In this document: piece by piece, positions 7,792 through 14,729 of the stretch | Layout of the letters: every line of letters begins with the position of its first letter | How positions within the stretch are numbered: the stretch's first letter is position 1 | Origin: Streptacidiphilus fuscans | GTDB taxonomy: Bacteria > Actinomycetota > Actinomycetes > Streptomycetales > Streptomycetaceae | Direction: 5' to 3' | Assembly: GCF_015690355.1 (NCBI RefSeq) | Contig: NZ_JADPRT010000022.1 | Coordinates: 84,325 to 148,324, forward strand | Length of the DNA: 64,000 nt | Program-made: the position numbers and the translations under genes | The notes under the pieces: model-generated | What the model saw: only the letters and a program-made list of their open reading frames with translations | Database searches by the model: none | Told to the model about the DNA's origin: nothing

Positions 7792-7854
7792 GCCCGTGCT
7801 CCCGCCCTTGCCACCCGGTTCTGGTGGCCCCGACGCTACCGCAGCCGCCTGCGG

Positions 7855-8754
7855 CTACATGGGTACGGACAGGGAAGCGTCGATTTGCTCGACGACATCT
7901 GTCGCCGCCCTGCCGCCGTTGCGGACCAGCTTGAGGCGCAGCGCGAGGAACGGGTCCCGGAGCCGCTGCGACTCCATGCCCGCCGCGGCGTCCAGGGCCT
8001 CGACGGCGTGTGCCGCAGCCTGCTCGGCGTCACCTCGGCCGAGGTCCACCGTGGTCAGGGTCGCGAGGCGGTGCACGCGCCCGCGGGCGTGCGCCTGGGT
8101 GCGGACGGCCTCAGCGGCGTAGGTGTGCGCGGGACTCCAGTCCTCCATGCTGATGAGTGCCTCCGCGAACTGCGCCTCGACCAATCCCGGCTGCACGTAC
8201 CCCGTCTCCGGTGGCTCCTCACGCGTGCCGATACGGGCGGCGGCCTGCTCGGCGCGTTCCATGGCCCGGCGAGCGCTGCCGATGTCGCCCATCCGGGCGA
8301 ACGCCTTCGCCTGCATGGCGTGTAGGTCCGTCGCCAGCGCCGGGCTGATGTGGGCCCCCGCCGTGCGCAGGCCTGCCTCGGCGAACGCGACAGCCTGGCG
8401 GTAGTCCTTGAGAAAGACAGCCTGGTTGACGAGCAGCGCGATGACGTAGCCGCCGAACGCCCGGTCCCCGGAGGCCTTCGCGAGGCGTAGCGCGTGATGG
8501 AAGTAGCGTTGCGCCAGGCCCTGGGCGTCACTGTCGTAGGCGCAGATCCCGGCGATCGCGGCTAACCCGCCGGACGCGCGGTAGAGCTCCCGGCCGACCT
8601 GGTCGCTGTAGCAGCCACGCAGCAGCGGTGCAGTGTGCCCGGTCAGGAACCCGACGACACGACCCTTGGTCGCGACCCCGCCGGCGGACCGATACATGTG
8701 CTCGTACCGGGTGCGGGCGGCTCGCAGCATGTCCACGTCCGTCGTGTTGGCCAT
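7855..8754 (-). CDS. TPR-like C-terminal region of an XRE-type regulator, HTH domain absent
   Basis: 299 aa from an ATG at 8754. The sequence is the helical repeat region found C-terminal to an XRE HTH in large actinomycete regulators: a VDMLRAARTRYEHMYRSAGG segment, then LTGHTAPLLRGCYSD, GICAYDSDAQGLAQRYFHHA and repeated alpha-alpha hairpins. In typical homologues about 70-100 residues with a helix-turn-helix come first. Here the reading frame upstream of the ATG is not coding-like and the divergent SUKH gene starts 93 bp away. It may be a truncated remnant or a stand-alone sensor protein. It lies inside the ACAD-repeat-bounded segment. Confidence 0.65.
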   Translation of the reverse strand: MANTTDVDMLRAARTRYEHMYRSAGGVATKGRVVGFLTGHTAPLLRGCYSDQVGRELYRASGGLAAIAGICAYDSDAQGLAQRYFHHALRLAKASGDRAFGGYVIALLVNQAVFLKDYRQAVAFAEAGLRTAGAHISPALATDLHAMQAKAFARMGDIGSARRAMERAEQAAARIGTREEPPETGYVQPGLVEAQFAEALISMEDWSPAHTYAAEAVRTQAHARGRVHRLATLTTVDLGRGDAEQAAAHAVEALDAAAGMESQRLRDPFLALRLKLVRNGGRAATDVVEQIDASLSVPM

Positions 8755-8846
8755 GGGTGGCGGGCCTGGGCTGGCAATCTCGCCTTTCCAAGGCCTTGTA
8801 CGCTGTCGCCTCATCCTCGACCGAGAGCGACCAGCAGGAGGGCAGC

Positions 8847-9458
8847 ATGCCGAACGCCCTGAGCCAGCTCGCGAAGCTGTTTCCGCCCCCTGCTGTGCCG
8901 GTGGCTTCCCCTCCGTGGGAGCGGTCCCGGGCAGAGATCGGCATGGACTTTCCGTCGGACTACCGGGCCTTCGTCGACCTCTACGGTGCGGGCGGGTTCG
9001 GCACGCCTGATTCTCTGGCCTGCCACGTGCACGCACCCACCTCATGTCTGCTTCCGGGACGGCACGAGACCGGCTTCAAGGGCTACGTCGAGTGGCATGC
9101 CTCGGAAATGGACGACCTCTTCGGCTCGGAGCTGGACGAGGAAGACGACACCAAGCCGGCGTACCGGATGTTCCCGGAACGCGAAGGCCTGCTGATCTGG
9201 GGCGAGAACGAGCAGGGCGACCTGTACTTCTGGCTCACTTCGGATGGCGATCCCGATCGGTGGCCGGTGGTGATGTGGGCGCGTGGGCTCGTGACTACCT
9301 ATCGGTTCGAGATGGGTATGGTCGACGTTCTGCTCGGGAGCGCACGAGGCGAGATCCCGAACGTTCGGGCGATGCGCTCCCCACAGCGCCGTTGGACGAT
9401 GAAGTCCGACTGGCGTCACGACCGACTGAGCATCTCCGCAGGCCCGGCGTCCGGCTAG
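8847..9458 (+). CDS. SMI1/KNR4 (SUKH) family protein, probable immunity protein
   Basis: 203 aa, ATG at 8847 with AGGAGGG a few bases upstream. Features of the SUKH fold are the LPxxYRAF-like FPSDYRAFVDLYGAGGFG near residue 35, a middle region rich in acidic residues (MDDLFGSELDEEDD), and the LLIWGENEQGDLYFWLT strand pair near residue 120. SUKH proteins are best known as immunity proteins against polymorphic toxins and as binding adaptors. No cognate toxin is adjacent, so it may be an orphan immunity gene carried by the accessory patch. Confidence 0.8.
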   Translation: MPNALSQLAKLFPPPAVPVASPPWERSRAEIGMDFPSDYRAFVDLYGAGGFGTPDSLACHVHAPTSCLLPGRHETGFKGYVEWHASEMDDLFGSELDEEDDTKPAYRMFPEREGLLIWGENEQGDLYFWLTSDGDPDRWPVVMWARGLVTTYRFEMGMVDVLLGSARGEIPNVRAMRSPQRRWTMKSDWRHDRLSISAGPASG

Positions 9459-9749
9459 GCGATTGCGGCGCTCGGGGCACCGAGGCCACCCCCGCGGGAC
9501 GCGCTCCACGCCGCAACTGGCCTGCTGGATGAACTCAAAGCGGTTGCCGTGCCGATTCTCTTGCACGGTGAAGACGCCAGCGCCTGGCCGATCCTGCGAC
9601 TTGCAGCCTCCCGCCGCCTGGATGCCCGTATCGGCTTGGAAGATGTCCTCCATCTCCCCGACGGCACCTCCGCCTCAGGCAACGCCGCCCTCATCCGCGC
9701 AGCACGCCAGATCATCCAGCACACACCGCAGTTGGATGAATCAAGCTGA
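9459..9749 (+). pseudogene. C-terminal remnant of a BKACE (DUF849, 3-keto-5-aminohexanoate cleavage) gene
   Basis: The frame directly after the SUKH stop codon stays open for 96 codons. It contains VPILLHGEDASAWPILRLA and RLDARIGLEDVLHLPDG, then NAALIRAARQII, matching the conserved C-terminal end of the BKACE family (beta-keto acid cleavage enzymes, normally about 270-300 aa). There is no start codon with a ribosome-binding site and no catalytic TIM-barrel core, so this is a 5'-truncated fragment. It lies next to the right-hand copy of the ACAD repeat. Confidence 0.6.
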
Positions 9750-9957
9750 TTAGGCAGGCCGGGGCTTGTAGAAGGTGCCGTCGCGGACCCAAGAGCCAGC
9801 CAAAGTAGCCCGGGACTTGGACGCTGGTGGGGGACGGCCACGACGAGGAGGACTGGGTCTTTCGCCGGCGGGTCGAAGCAACAGACGACCGCGAGAGGCA
9901 TTTCTGCTGGTCAGGGCCTTGGCTTGGGCCAAAAGCCCGGGCCGAGGAACCCCACCT
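9750..9957. other. Unassigned DNA between the BKACE remnant and repeat copy B
   Basis: No convincing gene is seen. A short minus-strand frame (60 codons, ending in GTFYKPRPA) covers most of the interval but lacks a ribosome-binding site and resembles nothing I can name. Codon-position bias is weaker here than in neighbouring genes. It may be decayed element DNA. Confidence 0.4.
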
Positions 9958-10027
9958 CGAAGACCACCCAGATCTACGAGGGCACCAACCAGGTCCAGCC
10001 CATCGTCATGGCGCGCAACCTGCCGTA
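9958..10027 (+). repeat. 70-bp direct repeat, copy B (attR-like ACAD tail)
   Basis: Second copy of the acyl-CoA dehydrogenase 3' end (68/70 identical to 6947-7016), offset by 3011 bp. Read in the ACAD frame it would change Ile to Thr and Arg to Pro and end at TAG instead of TAA, so it is the degenerate copy. The sequence 5' of it has no relation to the ACAD gene. This is the pattern left when an element integrates into a gene end and supplies a replacement end, or by a segmental duplication. Confidence 0.88.
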
Positions 10028-10069
10028 GGGATAAAAGAGCAGGTCAGTGGCCTGATTGCGTCAGTCGAA

Positions 10070-10101
10070 CAGGCGCCCTTCCGAGCCCGGAAGGGCGCCT
10101 G
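10070..10101 (-). terminator. Strong hairpin terminator of the 335-aa gene
   Basis: Arms CAGGCGCCCTTCC and GGAAGGGCGCCTG pair perfectly over 13 bp around a 6-base loop. It begins just after the stop codon of the minus-strand gene ending at 10103. A related hairpin flanked by the same CTGATTGCGT sequence occurs at 11171-11207. Confidence 0.8.
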
Positions 10102-10102
10102 C

Positions 10103-11110
10103 TCAGTCGCTACCACGCCGAGAACCTTGCCCGGGCCAGATGTCGGGGTGGTCGTCCCAATGGACCTCGGCCGGGTTCTGGGGATCGACGTCGGGGCGCT
10201 CCTGGGTCACGTGGCGGACGAACTCGGCCTGGGTGGCGCACGGGTAGGGCTGGCCGACGGAGCCGTTCGCGCGCATGACGCGGACGTACCGATACCGCAG
10301 GTTCGGGATCAGGGCGGAGACCTGGACGGGGCAGTCGGGGTTGGGCCAGGTGGTGTGCTCGGTATGGGACCTGGTGCGGACCCGACGGGTCGGCGGCGGC
10401 GGGAGGGGAAGGTCGCCGAGGCCGGGCGGCAACAGGGCGGGTGCCTGCTCGGCGGGGGGATCGGGCCAGGTCACGTCGAGCACGGTGGCGCTGCCGACGG
10501 CTCGTTCCCCGTCGCGCATGGTGATCACATCGCCCGGCATCAGGTTGTGCCAGTCCGCTTCGTCCAGGGGGAGCAGCCGTCCGAAGGCTCGGCCACCGCT
10601 GCGAAGGGGCTCGTCGCCCTCCTCCAGCCACAGCGCCGCCACGCGCACCGCGCGGTAGCTGCTGACGGCCTGCTCGCCCAGGTCCCACTGGGGTTGCAGC
10701 CCTCGTCCCGGTGGGATCGGCGCGATGCCGGCGTCCGTGACGAGGGTGAGCTCGATGCGCAGTTGCCCGCGAAGCGCCTCGGTGGTGCGCCAGCGGTACC
10801 ACTCGGCGTCGGGTTCGCCGGGCAGTTGTTCGGCGGCGTCGGTGAGGAACTCCCAGAAGCGCGACGGTGCGGGGTACTGGTCCGCGGCTTCGGCGAGGGC
10901 ACTCAGGGCGGCAGCGTGGTCGCCCTTGGCGACGAGGGCACGGGCGACTTCGGCTCGGCCGCTCGGCAGTAGCTCTGCGGCGGATTCGAGGACGTCTTCG
11001 ATGTGCACGTCCGGCCCCTGTTCGGTTCGGCTGTGGTCAGGATCGGTCGTGGCCGGTGCAGGGACGTGGCCGGAGGGTTCCTGCGGCGGCGGGCCCGGCT
11101 TCGCGGTCAC
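10103..11110 (-). CDS. Hypothetical protein with helical N-terminus, PUA/EVE-like barrel and a C-terminal W-DHP-WP motif
   Basis: 335 aa, function not recognised. After a Pro-rich start, residues 35-100 form short helices (IEDVLESAAELL, ARALVAKGDHAAALSALAEA) faintly like MafI-type immunity proteins. The middle (FGRLLPLDEADWHNLMPGDV, then VGSATVLDV) resembles a small beta-barrel. The C-terminus (FVRHVTQERPDVDP then VHWDDHPDIWPG) shares a spaced motif with the 80-aa protein at 33186-33428. Bracketed by related terminator segments and lying directly beyond repeat copy B, it is probably part of the accessory patch. Confidence 0.6.
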   Translation of the reverse strand: MTAKPGPPPQEPSGHVPAPATTDPDHSRTEQGPDVHIEDVLESAAELLPSGRAEVARALVAKGDHAAALSALAEAADQYPAPSRFWEFLTDAAEQLPGEPDAEWYRWRTTEALRGQLRIELTLVTDAGIAPIPPGRGLQPQWDLGEQAVSSYRAVRVAALWLEEGDEPLRSGGRAFGRLLPLDEADWHNLMPGDVITMRDGERAVGSATVLDVTWPDPPAEQAPALLPPGLGDLPLPPPPTRRVRTRSHTEHTTWPNPDCPVQVSALIPNLRYRYVRVMRANGSVGQPYPCATQAEFVRHVTQERPDVDPQNPAEVHWDDHPDIWPGQGSRRGSD

Positions 11111-11144
11111 GGCTCAACCGTAGCGACTCAGGCACCACCTCCAT

Positions 11145-11207
11145 GACCACCCGGATCTGATTGCGTTCGTCGCGAGGGCCCCCTTCCGCTCCGGAAGGGG
11201 GCCCTCG
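11145..11207. repeat. Segment related to the ACAD-tail/terminator junction (copy C, diverged)
   Basis: GACCACCCGGATCT (11145-11158) matches the start of repeat copy B at 13 of 14 positions. It runs into CTGATTGCGT (11157-11166), identical to 10052-10061 near copy B. A hairpin follows (11171-11207, arms GCGAGGGCCCCCTTCCG and CGGAAGGGGGCCCTCGC), resembling the one at 10070-10101. The hairpin also serves as terminator for the marR gene ending at 11243. Confidence 0.5.
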
Positions 11208-11242
11208 CGCGTTGCTGCGGGACGGCTGCGCGGGGGCGCACG

Positions 11243-11710
11243 TCAGGAGTCGGGCTGCAGCGAAGGCACGTCTCCGAGCCTGCGCAGAAGCAGTACGAGG
11301 CGGCGCATGTCGTCCGGGCCGAAGAGTTGCTCAAGGTCTTCGATGAGCCGGGCCATCTTGGGGGTGGCCTCGTTCAGGCGTGCCCGCCCGGCGTCCGTCA
11401 GCGTGACGATACGGCGGCGGCGGTTGGTCGGCTCGACGGCCTTGCTGACGAGTTTCTGGGTCTCCAGCCGGTCGAGCAGGGTGCTCAGGGTCGAGCGGTC
11501 CATGGCGGCGAGGGCGCCGAGAGCGGACTGGTCGAGCGAGCCGTGCTCGTCGAGCAGGGCCAGCACCGCGTACTGGGGCGTGGTCAGTTCCTGGAAGTGC
11601 TGCTGCCACATCGTGGTCCACGCCTGCATGCCGCGCCGCAGCTGGTGCGGCAGGGCGTCCTCCACCTTCATCTCGTTCTTCGTCCCGTCCGGGGTTGTCT
11701 CCGTAGCCAT
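11243..11710 (-). CDS. MarR family regulator of the UbiX/UbiD decarboxylase genes
   Basis: 155 aa from ATG at 11710. Winged-helix core at about residues 45-110 (LTTPQYAVLALLDEHGSLDQ, LGALAAMDRSTLSTLLDRLE, then NRRRRIVTLTDAG with the wing arginines). Divergent from the ubiX/ubiD pair with 61 bp between the starts. MarR proteins of this context typically sense aromatic acids, so it likely controls the decarboxylase in response to a phenolic substrate. A TTCAGT/ACTGAA inverted repeat at 11723-11751 in the shared promoter is a possible operator. Confidence 0.88.
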   Translation of the reverse strand: MATETTPDGTKNEMKVEDALPHQLRRGMQAWTTMWQQHFQELTTPQYAVLALLDEHGSLDQSALGALAAMDRSTLSTLLDRLETQKLVSKAVEPTNRRRRIVTLTDAGRARLNEATPKMARLIEDLEQLFGPDDMRRLVLLLRRLGDVPSLQPDS

Positions 11711-11722
11711 GAACCGATTATA

Positions 11723-11751
11723 TTCAGTACACAGACGCTCAGTCCACTGAA
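11723..11751. promoter_or_regulatory. Possible MarR operator in the marR-ubiX promoter
   Basis: TTCAGT (11723-11728) and ACTGAA (11746-11751) form a spaced inverted repeat in the AT-rich divergent promoter. A further CTCAGT occurs between them. Spacing is wide for a single MarR dimer, so the assignment is tentative. Confidence 0.35.
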
Positions 11752-11771
11752 GGTTGTAGAAGGAGACTAAT

Positions 11772-12395
11772 ATGCGGCTCATCGTCGGGATGACCGGGGC
11801 GACGGGGGCCGTGCTGGGTGTGCGGCTCCTGGAGGAGTTGCGCGACCAGGACCATGTGGAGACCCACCTGGTGCTGTCCCGTTGGGCACGGGCCACCATC
11901 GAGCTGGAGACGGGTCTGAGCACCCGTGACGTGGCCGAACTGGCCGACGTCGTGCACACCCCGGACGACCAGGGGGCGTCCATCTCGTCCGGCTCGTTCC
12001 GCACGGACGGGATGGTGATCATCCCGTGCAGCATGAAGACGCTCGCCGGGATCCGCACCGGGTACGCGGACGGCCTGGTCGCCCGCGCCGCGGACGTCAC
12101 GCTCAAGGAACGCCGCAAGCTCGTCCTCGTGCCCCGCGAGACCCCTCTCAGCGAGATCCACCTGGACAACATGCTCGCGCTCGCCCGCATGGGCGCCTCG
12201 ATCGTGCCGCCCATGCCCGCCTTCTACAACCACCCCGCGACAGTCGACGACATCGTCGACCACATCGTGGCGCGCGTCCTGGACCAGTTCGACATCAAGG
12301 CTTCCCGAGCCCGGCGTTGGGAGGGCATGCGCTCCGCAGCCACCCACCGGCCCACGGCGCAGGGAAGGAACGTCAGAGAGGAAGTTTCACGGTGA
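11772..12395 (+). CDS. ubiX: UbiX-like flavin prenyltransferase
   Basis: 207 aa, ATG at 11772 preceded by AGGAG. The flavoprotein fold begins with VGMTGATGAVLGVRLLEEL, and the conserved IIPCSMKTLAGIRTGYADGL and LVPRETPLSEIHLDNML segments carry the FMN and prenyl-phosphate sites. The enzyme prenylates FMN to give the prFMN cofactor of UbiD decarboxylases. Its stop overlaps the GTG start of the ubiD gene (GTGA). The C-terminal 25 residues are basic and not conserved in the family. The pair corresponds to the B and C subunits of vanillate/4-hydroxybenzoate decarboxylase operons. Confidence 0.92.
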   Translation: MRLIVGMTGATGAVLGVRLLEELRDQDHVETHLVLSRWARATIELETGLSTRDVAELADVVHTPDDQGASISSGSFRTDGMVIIPCSMKTLAGIRTGYADGLVARAADVTLKERRKLVLVPRETPLSEIHLDNMLALARMGASIVPPMPAFYNHPATVDDIVDHIVARVLDQFDIKASRARRWEGMRSAATHRPTAQGRNVREEVSR

Positions 12396-13870
12396 ACCGC
12401 CACAAGGATCTCCGCGAGTACATCGCGGCACTCGAAGCCATCGGCGACCTCACGCGCGTGCGGCGCGAGGTCAGTTGGGACCTGGAGGCCGCCGCCATCA
12501 CCCGCCTGGGGTGCGAGCGCACCGCCCCCGCCTCGTTGTTCGAGAACGTCGCCGGCGTCGAGCCGGGCTTCCGCCTGTTGGGCGGGCCCGCGGCGCTCAG
12601 CTCCGTCCCCGGAAAGCCGCTGGCGCGCGTCGCCCTGTCCCTGGGCCTGTCCCCGGACCTGACCCCCGCTCAGCTGGTGGACCACCTCGTCGAGACCCGC
12701 GACCTGCCGCCGGTGCCGCCGAAGCTGGTCTCGCGGGACGAGGCCCCGTGCAAGCAGAACGTCCTGACCGGTGACGACGCCACGCTGGACCGCTTCCCCG
12801 TGCCGCGCGTGCACGAGCAGGACGGCGGCCGCTACGCCAACACCTGGGGCGTCCTGGTCGCCCGTACTCCCGACGGCGGGTGGACCAACTGGTCCATCGC
12901 CCGGGTCATGATGATCGACGGCAAGCACATGACCGGCATGGTCACGCTGCCCCAGCACATCGCCCTCGTCTGGCAGGAATGGGTCAAGATCGGCAAGCCC
13001 ATGCCGTACGCGCTCGTCCAGGGCGGCGACCCGGCGATCCCCGTCGTGGGCGGCATCTCGATCCCGGAGGGCATGGACGATGCCGGCTACATCGGCGCGC
13101 TGTACGGCGAGCCCCTCGAAGTCGTCACGTGCGAGCTGTCCGACCTCAAGGTCCCCGCGAGCGCGGAGATCGTGATCGAGGGTCACCTGTCCGTCGAACG
13201 TACCGCCGTCGAGGGCCCCTTCGGGGAGTTCGCCGGCTACATCCCCCTGGAGACGGCTCTCCAGCCCGTCTACACCGTGGAGTGCATCACCCACCGCGAC
13301 GACCCGATCTGGCCGATCGTCCCCGAGGGCCGCCCGGTGGACGAGTACCACACCGTCACCGGCACCGGCATCGCCGCCGAGGTCCTCCACGACCTGCGCG
13401 CCGCCGGCCTCCCGATCACCACCGCCTGGTCCCCGCTGCGCGCGGCGACCCACTGGCTCGTCGTCACCGTCCCCGAGAACTGGCGAGAGCTGCTCCCCGG
13501 CGTCGACTCCCAGGAGTTCACCCACCGGATCGGGAAGGTCGTCAACGAGGAGGCGCGCACCGGAAGGCTCAACTCGCGGATCTTCGTCTTCGACGACGAC
13601 ATCGACCCGGCCGACGACGCCGACCTGCTGTGGGCCCTGGCCACCCGCATCCACCCCACCCAGCGGGCCGAGACCTGGAACGGCTTCGTCTTTCCGCTGC
13701 TGCACTGCTACCTCGACAGCGAACGGGAGGCCGCGACCGGCCCCGTCGTCGTCCACGACGGGCTCGAACCCGCCCGCGGACAGGGACGCATGCCGCAGAG
13801 CTCGTTCGCCGAGGCGTACCCCGCCCACATCCGCCAGCGTGTCCTCGACCACTGGGACACCAACGAGTAG
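12392..13870 (+). CDS. ubiD: UbiD family prFMN-dependent decarboxylase (phenolic-acid decarboxylase C subunit)
   Basis: 492 aa, GTG start at 12392 overlapping ubiX by 4 bp. UbiD landmarks are LREYIAALEAIGDLTRV, the SIARVMMIDGKHMTGMV region, the VEGPFGEFAGYIPLE loop with the catalytic glutamate, and DDPIWPIVPEGRP. It catalyses reversible non-oxidative (de)carboxylation of an aromatic or unsaturated acid with prenylated FMN. Length and the ubiX linkage fit hydroxyarylic-acid decarboxylases such as VdcC/BsdC. The small D subunit often found third in such operons is absent here: the next gene is an unrelated hydrolase 163 bp on. Confidence 0.92.
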   Translation: MNRHKDLREYIAALEAIGDLTRVRREVSWDLEAAAITRLGCERTAPASLFENVAGVEPGFRLLGGPAALSSVPGKPLARVALSLGLSPDLTPAQLVDHLVETRDLPPVPPKLVSRDEAPCKQNVLTGDDATLDRFPVPRVHEQDGGRYANTWGVLVARTPDGGWTNWSIARVMMIDGKHMTGMVTLPQHIALVWQEWVKIGKPMPYALVQGGDPAIPVVGGISIPEGMDDAGYIGALYGEPLEVVTCELSDLKVPASAEIVIEGHLSVERTAVEGPFGEFAGYIPLETALQPVYTVECITHRDDPIWPIVPEGRPVDEYHTVTGTGIAAEVLHDLRAAGLPITTAWSPLRAATHWLVVTVPENWRELLPGVDSQEFTHRIGKVVNEEARTGRLNSRIFVFDDDIDPADDADLLWALATRIHPTQRAETWNGFVFPLLHCYLDSEREAATGPVVVHDGLEPARGQGRMPQSSFAEAYPAHIRQRVLDHWDTNE

Positions 13871-14033
13871 CACCCACACCCGCACAAGCCCCGCCCCGCC
13901 TCGCACCACCGGTGGCCGTCCCGGTCGAGAACGTTCGCGGGAACGGCCCTGGAAGTACGTCATTTGACGCAATCGACGGCGAGGTCCCGCTGTCTACCGT
14001 GGCACTGACTCCCACTCAGATGGAGGAAGTGCT

Positions 14034-14729
14034 GTGAGCGCAGGTCAGGAAGCCAGGAACGTCGTGCTGGTGCACGGCGGGTTCGTGGACGGGTCGGGCT
14101 GGCAGGGCGTCTACGACGCGCTGGCCGAGCAGGGGTACCGGGTGGCGGTGGTGCAGAACGCGACGGTCTCGCTGGCCGGGGACGTCGCCGCCACCCATCA
14201 GGTGCTGGACGGTCTGGACGGGCCCGCCGTGCTGGTCGGCCACTCCTACGGCGGGGCCGTCATCTCCGAGGCCGGCAACCACCCCAACGTGGCCGCCCTC
14301 GCCTACATCACCGCGTTCGCGCCCGACAAGGGCGAGTCGGTGAACACGCTGATCGCCGACCCCGCGCCAGGCGCGCCGGTGCCGCCCATCCTGCCGCCGC
14401 AGGACGGCTTCCTCTTCCTGGACCGGGAGAAGTTCGCCGCCTCTTTCGCCGCCGACGTCCCCGAGAGGCTGGCCGCGTTCATGGCCGACTCCCAAGTGCC
14501 GTGGGGCCTGGAGGCACTGGGTGGCGTGGTCTCCGAGCCGGCTTGGCGGACCAAGCCGTCCTGGTACCTGGTCGCCGCCGACGACCGCATGATCCCGCCG
14601 CCCGCGCAGCGCGCCATGGCCGAGCGTGCCGGCTCCACCGTCAGCGAGGCCCCCGGCAGCCACGCGATCTACGTCTCCGACCCGGCGACCGTGGCCGCGG
14701 TCATCGTCCGTGCTGCGGGAGGCAAGTGA
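14034..14729 (+). CDS. Alpha/beta hydrolase (salicylate esterase/HNL-like subfamily)
   Basis: 231 aa, GTG at 14034 with GGAGG upstream. The fold is marked by VVLVHGGFVDGSGW at the oxyanion region, the nucleophile elbow GHSYGG (Ser about 71), an acid in AADDRMIPP and His in EAPGSHAIYV. This small MES/HNL-like type has broad esterase activity. No signal peptide. The stop overlaps the start of the next hydrolase in a TGATG junction, so the two are cotranslated. Confidence 0.9.
   Translation: MSAGQEARNVVLVHGGFVDGSGWQGVYDALAEQGYRVAVVQNATVSLAGDVAATHQVLDGLDGPAVLVGHSYGGAVISEAGNHPNVAALAYITAFAPDKGESVNTLIADPAPGAPVPPILPPQDGFLFLDREKFAASFAADVPERLAAFMADSQVPWGLEALGGVVSEPAWRTKPSWYLVAADDRMIPPPAQRAMAERAGSTVSEAPGSHAIYVSDPATVAAVIVRAAGGK

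Noticed and set aside
9750..9932. 60-codon minus-strand frame, considered as a transposase fragment
   Set aside because: No DDE/HTH motif and no terminal inverted repeats; too short to assign.
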